Of a stretch of DNA of 57,794 nt, positions 9,260-16,941 are shown piece after piece (within the stretch, counting starts at the first letter, position 1; each line of letters starts with the position of its first letter). Source of the stretch: an uncultured Draconibacterium sp. (GTDB lineage Bacteria; Bacteroidota; Bacteroidia; Bacteroidales; Prolixibacteraceae). The position numbers were made by a program, and so were the translations under genes. The notes below the pieces were generated by a model. That model was given only the letters and a program-made list of their open reading frames with translations, ran no database searches and was not told the origin of the DNA. Where the stretch lies: assembly GCF_913060805.1 (NCBI RefSeq), contig NZ_CAJXTC010000033.1:1-57794 (forward strand), written 5' to 3'.

Positions 9260-9594
9260 CAGGTGACAGAAGTTGGTTTCAAACGCGTTTTATTGCATCC
9301 CCAGGTGACCGATATCAGTTTCAAACGTATTTTTTTGCTTCCCCAGATAACAGAAGTTGGGTTCAAACAGGTTTTCTCGCTTCCTCAGCAGCTGGGGAAG
9401 CTTTCAAACGCATTTTTTTTCATCCTCAGGCAACAGAAGTCGGTTCCAAACGCGTTTTTTTACACCCCCAGATGACAGAAGCGGGTATAAAACTCATTTT
9501 ATAGCGCCATCAGGTTCGCGAAGTAGGCATAAATCGTGTTTTTTCTTATGCCCACGGCTCAACTGGTGGTTCCAAAATCATGTTGCAGGGGCAT
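9260..9594. repeat. Degenerate 42-bp minisatellite, eight units
   Basis: Direct repeat units start with CAGG or a variant at 9260, 9302, 9344, 9386, 9427, 9469, 9511 and 9553: spacing 42, 42, 42, 41, 42, 42, 42. The unit reads CAGGTGACAGAAG, then GGTTTCAAACG, then CGTTTTTTTGCTTCCC, with many substitutions. Because 42 is a multiple of three, reading frames stay open and give 14-residue repeats (TEVGFKRVxxLPQ). The single 41-base unit shifts the frame, so it is not one long gene. No spacers, hence not CRISPR. Confidence 0.88.
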
Positions 9595-9599
9595 TAACT

Positions 9600-9905
9600 T
9601 GGTGAGCATACAAACAAATGCGTTTGTGATAGGGAACCGATCCATTTGGATGCCCTTTAAATTTGTGCGTTAATTAGATTCCAGTGCGATTTCTCACGCG
9701 AAAGGATTCGCACGACAGCAGGGATTAGATTACTTCTCCCGATTCGTTTACTCATCGGTATCGTAATGACACACAATTTATAGGTTCAGTGCAGCGGACA
9801 GTATTGAATCGTTCCGGAAGGATTTATCTCATTGTCCGCTGCCGGATTTCGTTAACTAATTTCGTAGTTGCGAGCGAGGAACGTGAGAAGCCAGCCTACC
9901 GGCAT
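9600..9905. repeat. Non-coding stretch with REP-like hairpins
   Basis: Contains an inverted repeat gcagcggaca (9791-9800) with tgtccgctgc (9833-9842), plus the motif attccagtgcgatttctcacgcgaaaggattcgcac related to the aagtgagaaatct family. An open frame crossing this stretch on the plus strand (9789-10061) is not convincing. Confidence 0.5.
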
Positions 9906-9908
9906 GCA

Positions 9909-9937
9909 AAAAGCCCGGCATTAACTACCGGGCTTTT
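9909..9937 (-). terminator. Intrinsic terminator of the small membrane protein gene
   Basis: Stem aaaagcccgg (9909-9918) with ccgggctttt (9928-9937). On the minus strand it lies about 45 bases after the stop at 9984 and ends in a T run. Confidence 0.8.
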
Positions 9938-9983
9938 CATCAATCAATTATTCAATTTAAAACCAAATGCATATGCTTTTATT

Positions 9984-10187
9984 TTAAAGTTTATCGTTTC
10001 CGATACTCATTCCGCTTTTCATTTTATGATCATGTTGTTTTATGATGGCAATTTGGTTTAATACGGCCAATATCATCAAAGCAATTCCAACTACCATCAT
10101 AAGGATTGAATGGTTTCCTGTTCCAATACCGAATAAAATTGATCCGGCAAAAAAGGTGATTATCTGTAGTACATCTAATATTTTCAT
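9984..10187 (-). CDS. Small membrane protein, two helices
   Basis: A 67-residue protein with two hydrophobic segments (about residues 5-23 and 27-48) separated by a short GTGNH loop, and a charged tail KQHDHKMKSG. No family recognised. It has its own start (ATG at 10187), a clean terminator downstream and coding-like composition, which supports a real gene. Upstream lie 384 bases of repeats, so it is monocistronic. Function unknown. Confidence 0.6.
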   Translation of the reverse strand: MKILDVLQIITFFAGSILFGIGTGNHSILMMVVGIALMILAVLNQIAIIKQHDHKMKSGMSIGNDKL

Positions 10188-10352
10188 CTGATTGTTTATT
10201 TGTTCGGTACAAAGATGTGGGCTTTCTTTCCGGCATTTTGCTCAAAAAGGTTCAGATATTATCCCAAAAGGTTCAATCTGCGAAATTCTTTAAATGCTGA
10301 TTATTATAAGGATAGTAGCAAGGGTATATTTATTTACAATGAATTAATCACT

Positions 10353-10447
10353 CGCTGGCGCAGATTTGTAATCTGTACCTCAGCCACAGGCTGATAAGTT
10401 GATTTCAATTCTATCGAAGACACACCGATTACAAATCGGCGCGAGCA
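10353..10447. repeat. REP/MITE-like element, copy B
   Basis: A 95-bp copy of the element at 7102-7197: gctggcgcagatttgtaatctgt at the left, accgattacaaatcggcgcgagc at the right, shared cctcagccacaggctgataagtt in the middle. The ends are inverted repeats of each other. Confidence 0.75.
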
Positions 10448-10450
10448 GGA

Positions 10451-10568
10451 GAGTTCACTAACCCCGGGCTTAAGCAGCAAGCAACTACCTTGGGCTTTAG
10501 CCGTGCATAAGCGGCGCGATAGCCGTTGCTAATGACTAGTGACTAGTGACTAGTGACTAGTGACTAAT
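10451..10568. repeat. REP fragment and 7-bp tandem repeat
   Basis: agttcactaaccccgggcttaag repeats the sequence at 9121-9143 but lacks the next 12 bases of that copy. At 10534-10568 there are five tandem copies of actagtg (the last one actaatg), ending just before the stop of the methyltransferase gene. Confidence 0.65.
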
Positions 10569-10571
10569 GTC

Positions 10572-11201
10572 TTAAACCGCCAATCTCCTGAAACTGCAAA
10601 AAATAAAATTCTGAAGCGTATTTGATGGCGTTCTATGGTCGATGGTGATACACCTGATTTTATTGAAGAAATCCGTTAGCAGACTCGTCATTGTATTCTC
10701 CGAGTATTGTTTAATTTCTATGCCGCTGCATTTTGTCGGGCCTTGGTCCGAGAAGGTGCCCAGCACCAGGTAACCACCCGGTTTTACATACGAACGGATC
10801 GTATCTACATAATTACTGATCTCCTGCTTATCGGTCAGGAAATGAAAGGCTGCCCTGTCGTGCCAAAAATCGTAGGTTTCGGTTGGCTGAAATCCTGCAG
10901 CATCGGCAACGATCCATTTCACCGTTTTGGCTTTTTCACCTAATCGCTGCTGAGCTTTTTTTATGGCCGTTTCCGAGATATCGAGCACGGTAATGTTTGT
11001 GTATCCCATTTCCAGCAAACGGTCTACCATAAAACTATCTCCCCCACCCACATCAATAATTCGGGCCGACAACGGCAAGTTAAACTCCTTAACAAATTGT
11101 AGCGATGTTATTGGCGAAGCCTGAAACCAGCTCACCTCCGCGGTGTCCTTACTCTGATAGATATCTTCCCAATGCTTTTTTCGGTCCATAATCGTTCTCA
11201 T
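10572..11201 (-). CDS. Class I SAM-dependent methyltransferase
   Basis: About 205-209 residues; ATG at 11189 (MDRKKHWEDIYQSK) is the likelier start, with another ATG at 11201. The SAM site is IIDVGGGDSFMVDRLL (motif I), followed by ITVLDIS (acidic residue for the ribose), WIVADAAGF, and WHDRAAFHFLTD typical of small Methyltransf_11/25 enzymes. The substrate is unknown; relatives act on small molecules, and no protein or RNA recognition domain is attached. Flanked by repeats on both sides, so transcribed alone. Confidence 0.88.
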   Translation of the reverse strand: MRTIMDRKKHWEDIYQSKDTAEVSWFQASPITSLQFVKEFNLPLSARIIDVGGGDSFMVDRLLEMGYTNITVLDISETAIKKAQQRLGEKAKTVKWIVADAAGFQPTETYDFWHDRAAFHFLTDKQEISNYVDTIRSYVKPGGYLVLGTFSDQGPTKCSGIEIKQYSENTMTSLLTDFFNKIRCITIDHRTPSNTLQNFIFCSFRRLAV

Positions 11202-11329
11202 TTACTATTCATTTGCCCGGGAAGAATGGCAGGAAAAATAATAATTATCATTGGGATTCTCAACCAATGGGAATTGATATATAGCATGTTCATGCTCCTT
11301 CAAATCACCTATTGGGAATTGAATATTGA

Positions 11330-11636
11330 TCATTGGGTATTGGATATTGGATATTGGATATTAAAAACCCGGCGCTTACGCACCGAGCTACCGATATCTC
11401 GTCCCTACGGGACGTTTTGCCAATTGTCATTTGCCGATTGCCAACTCCTTCAGAATTCGGAATTCGTTAATCATCATTCTACATTCATTCTTCCGACATA
11501 TTAAAACCCGGCGCTTACGCACCGGGCTATTTGATTTCGCCCCGTTGGGGCTCTTTGCCTATTGTTATTTGACTGCTGCCAACTCCTTCTGAAATCAAAA
11601 ATCGTTAATCATCATTCTACATTCATTCTCCGCCTG
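11330..11636. repeat. Two about 140-bp intergenic repeats (R1, R2) and a 7-bp tandem array
   Basis: attggat is repeated in tandem just before 11362. R1 (11363-11502) and R2 (11503-11636) both begin aaaacccggcgcttacgcaccg, continue with a second hairpin (gtccctacgggac in R1, gccccgttggggc in R2) and end in gttaatcatcattctacattcattc. Three further copies in the same orientation lie at 14006-14350, on the other side of the alpha-galactosidase gene. No gene in this stretch. Confidence 0.8.
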
Positions 11637-13832
11637 CTACTCTACTTCATTAACCTCCAAAATAACACTGGTGCTGTTCAGGGTTACGTGCGGATTAATG
11701 CCCACTTTCATCAGGAAATCGCCGGAGTACACTTTTTCGGCATCGATCCATGAGCGTCGTCCCGGGTACACGTTCAGTTCTTTTATGGTGTATTTTTTAT
11801 CCGCATCAAGACCCGCAAATTTCACCGGAAGAACAGAGGCCGTTTGCATGTATCTAAAGTTCGAGAGGTAATTGAACACCACTGCCCTGCTTTTTTCTTC
11901 GTTAACATACATCAGCGCGGCAAAATCGTTTTCGTACGGATTGACCAGACGATACTGGTCGCCATGCCACACTACATCTTTAAACGAGTTATAATTCTGC
12001 ACCGCCTGTTTGGCAAATGTCAGATCGTTTTCGCTGAGTTCATGCGCTACGATATCGAAACCTAGTTTTCCCATGCTGGCCACATCAACGCGGTATTTCA
12101 GCGGAAGACCACTCCAGTCGGTTACGTGGCAATCGGTCACAATCGACGGAAAGAAATACGAATAATTCCACTGCATAAACACGCGTTCCAACGGATCTGT
12201 ATCGTCGCTTGGCCAAAACTCGGTAAAGTATTTAAACATTTCGTAGTCGCCGCGGCCGCCACCACCCGAGCACAACATGATCGGCACTTTCGGAAATTTC
12301 TCACGCACACGCTCCATCACATTGTACAGGCCTTTGGTGTATTCGATGTAGATATGTGTTTGCGGAAGTCCTTCTTTTTCGAGATAAGCCGAATGTGCAT
12401 TGTAAATTACCGAGTTGCAATCCCACTTAATAAAGGCCAGTTCCGGATTTTCAGACAGGAGCTTATCCACCACACCAAACACAAAGTCCTGCACTTCGGG
12501 ATTCGACAGATCCAACACCAGTTGGTTACGGAAATATTTCTCGGGGCGCTCCGGCTGACGGATCACCCAATCGATATGATTCTCGTACAATTCACTTTTG
12601 GGGTTCACCATTTCAGGCTCAATCCATATACCGAATTTTACGCCCGCTTTAGTGGCTTCCTCTACCAGATAACCAATTCCATGCGGCAGTTTCTTTTTGT
12701 TCTCCTGCCAGTCGCCCAAACCTGCATTGTCACCGTTACGTGGATATTTGTTGGCAAACCAGCCATCGTCGAGCAAAAAAAGATCAACACCCAGTTCTTT
12801 GGCATCTTTAAAAAGGGCGGTGAGTTTATCTTCGTCAAAATCGAAGTAAGTCGCTTCCCAATTATTCAGCAGCGTCAGGCGTTCGCCATTTCCATCCAGA
12901 ACGCGGTAATCGCGTGCCCAGCTGTGCAGGTTTCGGCTGGCTTCGCCAGTTCCTTTGTGCGACACCACGTAAACCAACCCGGGAGTTTTGAACACCTCGC
13001 CAGGCTGCAATACATATTCCGATGCAAACGGATTGATACCGGCAATAAAACGAACATTGCCTTGCGGATCTACCTCAAAATCGTAGCGGAAGTTCGAAGT
13101 CCAGGCCAGTTGCCCCAACACCACTGTACCGTTGTTTTCGGCAGCTTCGCCATCAAACGAAAGAATAAAATTGGGCGATTGCAACAAATAAGCACGCGTA
13201 CCCAGTTTCGAGTCGATCGATTTTATTCCGCGGGTGAGTTTCTCCTCGTTGCGCTGCATTTCTTTGGCCCACTCGTTACCATAGGTAGTGAGGTAAAACT
13301 CGTTGCCGGTAAAAAACAGGTTTGCTGACGCAAACTTTTTCAGCGTTACAGCATCTTTTTGGTTCTGCTCAATCTCGGTCCATTGCTCAATTACATTTTC
13401 GTTGGTCCACGCTTTGTAAAACAGCTTCACCTGAAACTCGTATTGCGCATCTTCCAACACAATGGTTGTCAGTACTGCATTATCCGAAGTATTTTCGGCG
13501 GTGTGGCTCACGTATTTCAACTCCAAAGAAGTATTTCCATCGCTTTGAATCACCTCCATGGCCGGCTCCACAAGGTTCCATGTTCCGGCAGTGGTGTAGG
13601 TAGCGTTGTTAATTGCTCCGTTGTTATCGCTCAAATTGTAGCCTCGTGCCACCTCGGCATACTCCGATTCATTTTCCAGCGGCTCGCCAAAATACACGGT
13701 ATTTAAACGGCCGTCGGGCGATGTTTGCAGCAACATCAGGTTATCTTTGGTTGAAATGGGAATAATCGTTTCCTGCGCATAAACAGCGGCAGACAGCAAT
13801 AAAACGATCGTCAACAGGTATATCTTTTTCAT
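11637..13832 (-). CDS. Alpha-galactosidase, GH36 family, secreted
   Basis: A 731-residue protein with a signal peptide (cleavage after AAVYA, about residue 19). The N-terminal beta-sandwich (to about 300) precedes the TIM barrel with LLDDGWF, GIWIEPEMVNP and FIKWDCN, whose Asp (residue 471) is the family nucleophile. WPSDDTDPLER follows; Asp543 is the probable acid/base. A C-terminal beta domain completes the usual GH36 layout, and length is typical. It hydrolyses terminal alpha-galactosyl residues from oligosaccharides, probably in the periplasm. No SusC/D pair is adjacent. The gene is bracketed by five same-orientation repeats, which could allow its deletion or movement by recombination. 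Confidence 0.93.
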   Translation of the reverse strand: MKKIYLLTIVLLLSAAVYAQETIIPISTKDNLMLLQTSPDGRLNTVYFGEPLENESEYAEVARGYNLSDNNGAINNATYTTAGTWNLVEPAMEVIQSDGNTSLELKYVSHTAENTSDNAVLTTIVLEDAQYEFQVKLFYKAWTNENVIEQWTEIEQNQKDAVTLKKFASANLFFTGNEFYLTTYGNEWAKEMQRNEEKLTRGIKSIDSKLGTRAYLLQSPNFILSFDGEAAENNGTVVLGQLAWTSNFRYDFEVDPQGNVRFIAGINPFASEYVLQPGEVFKTPGLVYVVSHKGTGEASRNLHSWARDYRVLDGNGERLTLLNNWEATYFDFDEDKLTALFKDAKELGVDLFLLDDGWFANKYPRNGDNAGLGDWQENKKKLPHGIGYLVEEATKAGVKFGIWIEPEMVNPKSELYENHIDWVIRQPERPEKYFRNQLVLDLSNPEVQDFVFGVVDKLLSENPELAFIKWDCNSVIYNAHSAYLEKEGLPQTHIYIEYTKGLYNVMERVREKFPKVPIMLCSGGGGRGDYEMFKYFTEFWPSDDTDPLERVFMQWNYSYFFPSIVTDCHVTDWSGLPLKYRVDVASMGKLGFDIVAHELSENDLTFAKQAVQNYNSFKDVVWHGDQYRLVNPYENDFAALMYVNEEKSRAVVFNYLSNFRYMQTASVLPVKFAGLDADKKYTIKELNVYPGRRSWIDAEKVYSGDFLMKVGINPHVTLNSTSVILEVNEVE

Positions 13833-13989
13833 GATTGTAGATTTGATTGTTTCTATTAGAAAGACGAAGATAAGCAGGAAAGTACCTACTCGGAAGGATT
13901 TGGTTCAGAGTTTAAGATTCGATGAAAAGATTAACACAGGATTGATACAAATTGGGCGATTAAAAATCAATCTATTCGATGGTATTCGA

Positions 13990-14350
13990 CCGATTCGGCA
14001 TCAAGAAAACCCGGCGCTCACGCACCGGGCTATTTGATTTCGCCCCGTTGGGGTTTATTGCCTATTGAAATTTGTCTATTGCCAACTCCTTCAGAATTCG
14101 GAATTCGTTAATCATCATTCGTAATTCATTCTAACGATTTATTGAATCCCGGCGCTTACGCACCGCGCTACCGATATCTCATCCCTACGGGACGTTTCGC
14201 GTATTGATTATTGGATATTGGATAGAAAACCCGGCGCTCAAGCACCGGGCTATATGATATCGCCCCGTTGGGGCTATTTGCCAATTGTGATTTGCGTATT
14301 GCCGATTCCTTCTAAAATCATAAATCGTTAATCGGCATTCTGCAATCTGT
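13990..14350. repeat. Three intergenic repeats (R3, R4, R5)
   Basis: R3 (14006-14144), R4 (14145-14224, shortened) and R5 (14225-14350) share the core cccggcgct[t/c]acgcaccg and the second hairpin, either gccccgttggggc or tccctacggga. R1 and R4 share the variant ccgatatct[c]; R2, R3 and R5 share the gatttcgcccc type. Thus two subtypes alternate. Confidence 0.8.
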
Positions 14351-14465
14351 TTTAAAGTAACAGATCTCTCGCTGCGCTTCGAGATGACAGATACTTTTGC
14401 CTTTTAACTTTTGCTCCCGACGCTTCGGTCGGGATTTCGCTTCGCTCAACTTTTGCCTTGTTCCC
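14351..14465. repeat. Dispersed repeat, second copy of the 884-972 composite
   Basis: taacagatctctcgctgcgcttcgagatgacag followed by cttttgctcc[c]gacgct...gctcaacttttgcctt repeats the composite at about 884-960, with an added tcggtcgggatttcgctt segment. Confidence 0.55.
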
Positions 14466-16823
14466 CTACATACTCTGCTGCAACATGGTTATCGATTGCT
14501 GGATAGCGGCTCTTTCCTGTTCTGAAATTCCTTCAACCTTGAGGGCATTTTTATACAGTTGCAGTGCTTTGTTTCGGTTTCCTTCGGTCAGGTAGATCTG
14601 CGCCAGGTAACCTGTTGCCGAAAGATACGCGGGTGATATGCTTATCACATGCTCCAATGTTTTTTTCGCTGCCGGTATCTGACCATTCTGCATTTGAAAG
14701 TAGGCCAGTGTATAACCATAATCCGGATCATCAGGGCGTGATGTATAGGCTATTTCGGCATATTTTACAGCTCCCGCCAAATCGCCACGTTGCGCCACGA
14801 TCACACTCAGGTTTTTGGCTGCAACCGGTTGGTTTTCAGGATTCGCTTCCAGGGCAGTTCTCAACGCATTCTCTGCCTCATCCATACGTCCCTGCTCGGC
14901 CAGCAACAATCCCAGGTTCAGGTTGGCTGCTTCGTTCTTTGGTTCGTATTTCAGTACCTTTTGCAGATTCTCCTCAGCTTTTTCGTTATTGCCCACATAC
15001 GAATACAACACACTGCTGTTGATCAGCGGCAAAACTGACGGCGGATATAAACGGGCAGCCGTTTCGTACGAGCTCAACGCCTCAGTCATCTCTCCTTTAT
15101 TCTGATGATACAATCCAAGATTATAGTGATTGCTCCAGTTATCCTCACGCGAGGTTAACGATGCTACGTATTCCTTCTCGGCACTGGCAATTATTGTTTT
15201 TTGCTCTGCCGTGAACTCATCTTCAGGGAAAGTTAAAATGGCATTGGCAGCCTGTATCCGCACCAAACGAATATCATCCTGACAAGCTTTCAGCAGGGCC
15301 GTTTTCACCTCGTCGGTAAAAATTCCTCCCAAACCATATGCTGCCGACGAACGCACCAGCTCTGATTTGTTATTCAGCGCATCGATCAGCACTGCCGCTT
15401 TCGATACATCGGGGTAATTACCCAACAAGCGGATAAATGAATTTGCCACAACATCGTCGGTTTTTGGATTACGGATATAGGCGAACATCTTATCCACATT
15501 ATCCCACTTCAATTCGCGGGCTTCTTTAATCAGCTGTGCCCAACGCAATGTTTCCTCCTGATAGTTGCCATTGGGGCGCGCTTTTACAATTGCATTGGCC
15601 CACTCGGGCGATTTATCTTTATGACACAGATTACACGCATTTGGCGAACCAAACTTAATGGTTGCCTCGGGCATTGGCGGACGAAACGAGTGATCGCTGC
15701 GCAGGAAGCGGCCAACAAATTCGCGCTTTGGCATGTGGCAGTTTAAACAGGTAAGCCCTGCCGAAGCCGGGTGCCCCGTGTGTGTTGCCATATCTTCGGT
15801 GCGCTTATTATGGCATTTCAAACAAGCCTGGTTAGGGTTATCCTTATAGCGGTCGCGGCCACTCGATGTATGGCAGGTAACACAGTGCAGCTCGCTGTTA
15901 TCGGCACACGCATTCATCATCCACTCGGTAAGGGTGTAATTCTCTCCTAACGAACGGCCATCGGGGTAAAAATCACGATCCTCAAGTGTCGTCAGATTAT
16001 AATTATCGAAATACTTATCGCCGGGCATATAACTTGGTGTAATCGGCGTCATTTTGGCATGACACGGCGAACAAGATGCAACGTGCTGCTCTTGTGTAAA
16101 TACTTTTGTACTGATCAGTCCGAGCTCTTTTGCCTTTTCGCCTTCTTTCAACGATTTGAAAATACGAACGTGCTCGCCAGCCGGCCCGTGACAAGTTTCG
16201 CAGTTAATTCCCGGCTCTTTCCAGGTAGTGTGATAAGTATCGCTTGCCAAATCGTAATTGGTATTCAGCTGGCTGATGTGACAGCTGTAACAACCGGTGT
16301 TAAAAGCAAACATATCGTCTTTCCATGGCAAAGCCTCATCATCCGGCATATCTCCACCAAAATGGCGCATTCCGGCCATCGGGTAATTGAACCACTCTTT
16401 GCGGTTGGCATCAAAAGCCAGTGGAATATTCTGCAGTTTCCCTTTCTCAAAGGGTGTGAGAAAAGTATACACATTATGTCCGCCCATGGCCCAAATTACG
16501 TCGTAGGTTTTTACCAACTCATTACCATCACGTTCGTACAGCACCATCGTCGAATCTTTAAACTCTACCTGAAACTGGTGTCCTTCCACATCGATAGGTT
16601 CACTGTTTGGTAACTGATGCTCCGCCATAAAAGCTGCGTTTATCGGCATCATTGCCTGCGCGTGATACGACGGCTCCCAGAGCTTATAAAAGTTTTCGTG
16701 ACATTCGATACAACTTTCCGATCCGGAAAATTCGTTGCTTACCTCTTTGGGTTTTTGCTTACAGGAAATGGCCATTAGCAAAACGGCAGCAAGTAGTAAA
16801 ATTTGAGCTTTCTGGTGTAACAT
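14466..16823 (-). CDS. Octahaem c-type cytochrome lipoprotein with HEAT and TPR repeats
   Basis: About 785 residues from ATG 16823; an upstream in-frame TTG (16859) is less likely because the ATG places the lipobox AISC at Cys21. The first half has eight CxxCH haem sites (CIECH, CYSCH, CETCH, CSPCH, CVTCH, CLKCH, CLNCH, CNLCH), resembling cytochrome c554-type domains (SESCIECHENFYKLWEPSYHA). HEAT-like repeats follow (VANSFIRLLGNYPDVSKAAVLIDAL), then at least five TPRs to the C-terminus. It should be a lipid-anchored electron carrier or oxidoreductase with a protein-interaction platform. No redox partner is adjacent, and substrate (nitrogen or sulfur oxyanions in relatives) cannot be decided from sequence. 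Confidence 0.88.
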   Translation of the reverse strand: MLHQKAQILLLAAVLLMAISCKQKPKEVSNEFSGSESCIECHENFYKLWEPSYHAQAMMPINAAFMAEHQLPNSEPIDVEGHQFQVEFKDSTMVLYERDGNELVKTYDVIWAMGGHNVYTFLTPFEKGKLQNIPLAFDANRKEWFNYPMAGMRHFGGDMPDDEALPWKDDMFAFNTGCYSCHISQLNTNYDLASDTYHTTWKEPGINCETCHGPAGEHVRIFKSLKEGEKAKELGLISTKVFTQEQHVASCSPCHAKMTPITPSYMPGDKYFDNYNLTTLEDRDFYPDGRSLGENYTLTEWMMNACADNSELHCVTCHTSSGRDRYKDNPNQACLKCHNKRTEDMATHTGHPASAGLTCLNCHMPKREFVGRFLRSDHSFRPPMPEATIKFGSPNACNLCHKDKSPEWANAIVKARPNGNYQEETLRWAQLIKEARELKWDNVDKMFAYIRNPKTDDVVANSFIRLLGNYPDVSKAAVLIDALNNKSELVRSSAAYGLGGIFTDEVKTALLKACQDDIRLVRIQAANAILTFPEDEFTAEQKTIIASAEKEYVASLTSREDNWSNHYNLGLYHQNKGEMTEALSSYETAARLYPPSVLPLINSSVLYSYVGNNEKAEENLQKVLKYEPKNEAANLNLGLLLAEQGRMDEAENALRTALEANPENQPVAAKNLSVIVAQRGDLAGAVKYAEIAYTSRPDDPDYGYTLAYFQMQNGQIPAAKKTLEHVISISPAYLSATGYLAQIYLTEGNRNKALQLYKNALKVEGISEQERAAIQQSITMLQQSM

Positions 16824-16885
16824 AATCGAACGTTTAGATCCTATTGTTGATAGTGGCAAGATACAAATTTCAGTTTTTCAAACAC

Positions 16886-16924
16886 AAAAAAGCAGCTTAT
16901 CCATAATGAGAATAAACTGCCTTT
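16886..16924 (-). terminator. Probable terminator of the esterase gene
   Basis: Read on the minus strand: aaaggcagtttatt, loop, ataagctgctttttt. The stem of about 12 bp has one mismatch and a T run, 18 bases after the esterase stop. Confidence 0.7.
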
Positions 16925-16941
16925 ACTATAGTTAGATAATG

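Noticed and set aside
9260-9605. 42-bp repeats as a CRISPR array or a repeat-protein gene
   Set aside because: The units are contiguous without unique spacers, and one 41-bp unit breaks the reading frame, so neither fits.
9789-10061. 90-codon frame on the plus strand
   Set aside because: Crosses an inverted repeat, a terminator hairpin and the small membrane gene on the other strand.
12126-13328. 400-codon open frame on the plus strand
   Set aside because: It is antisense to the alpha-galactosidase gene, which has a signal peptide and catalytic motifs; the mirror frame has no motif.
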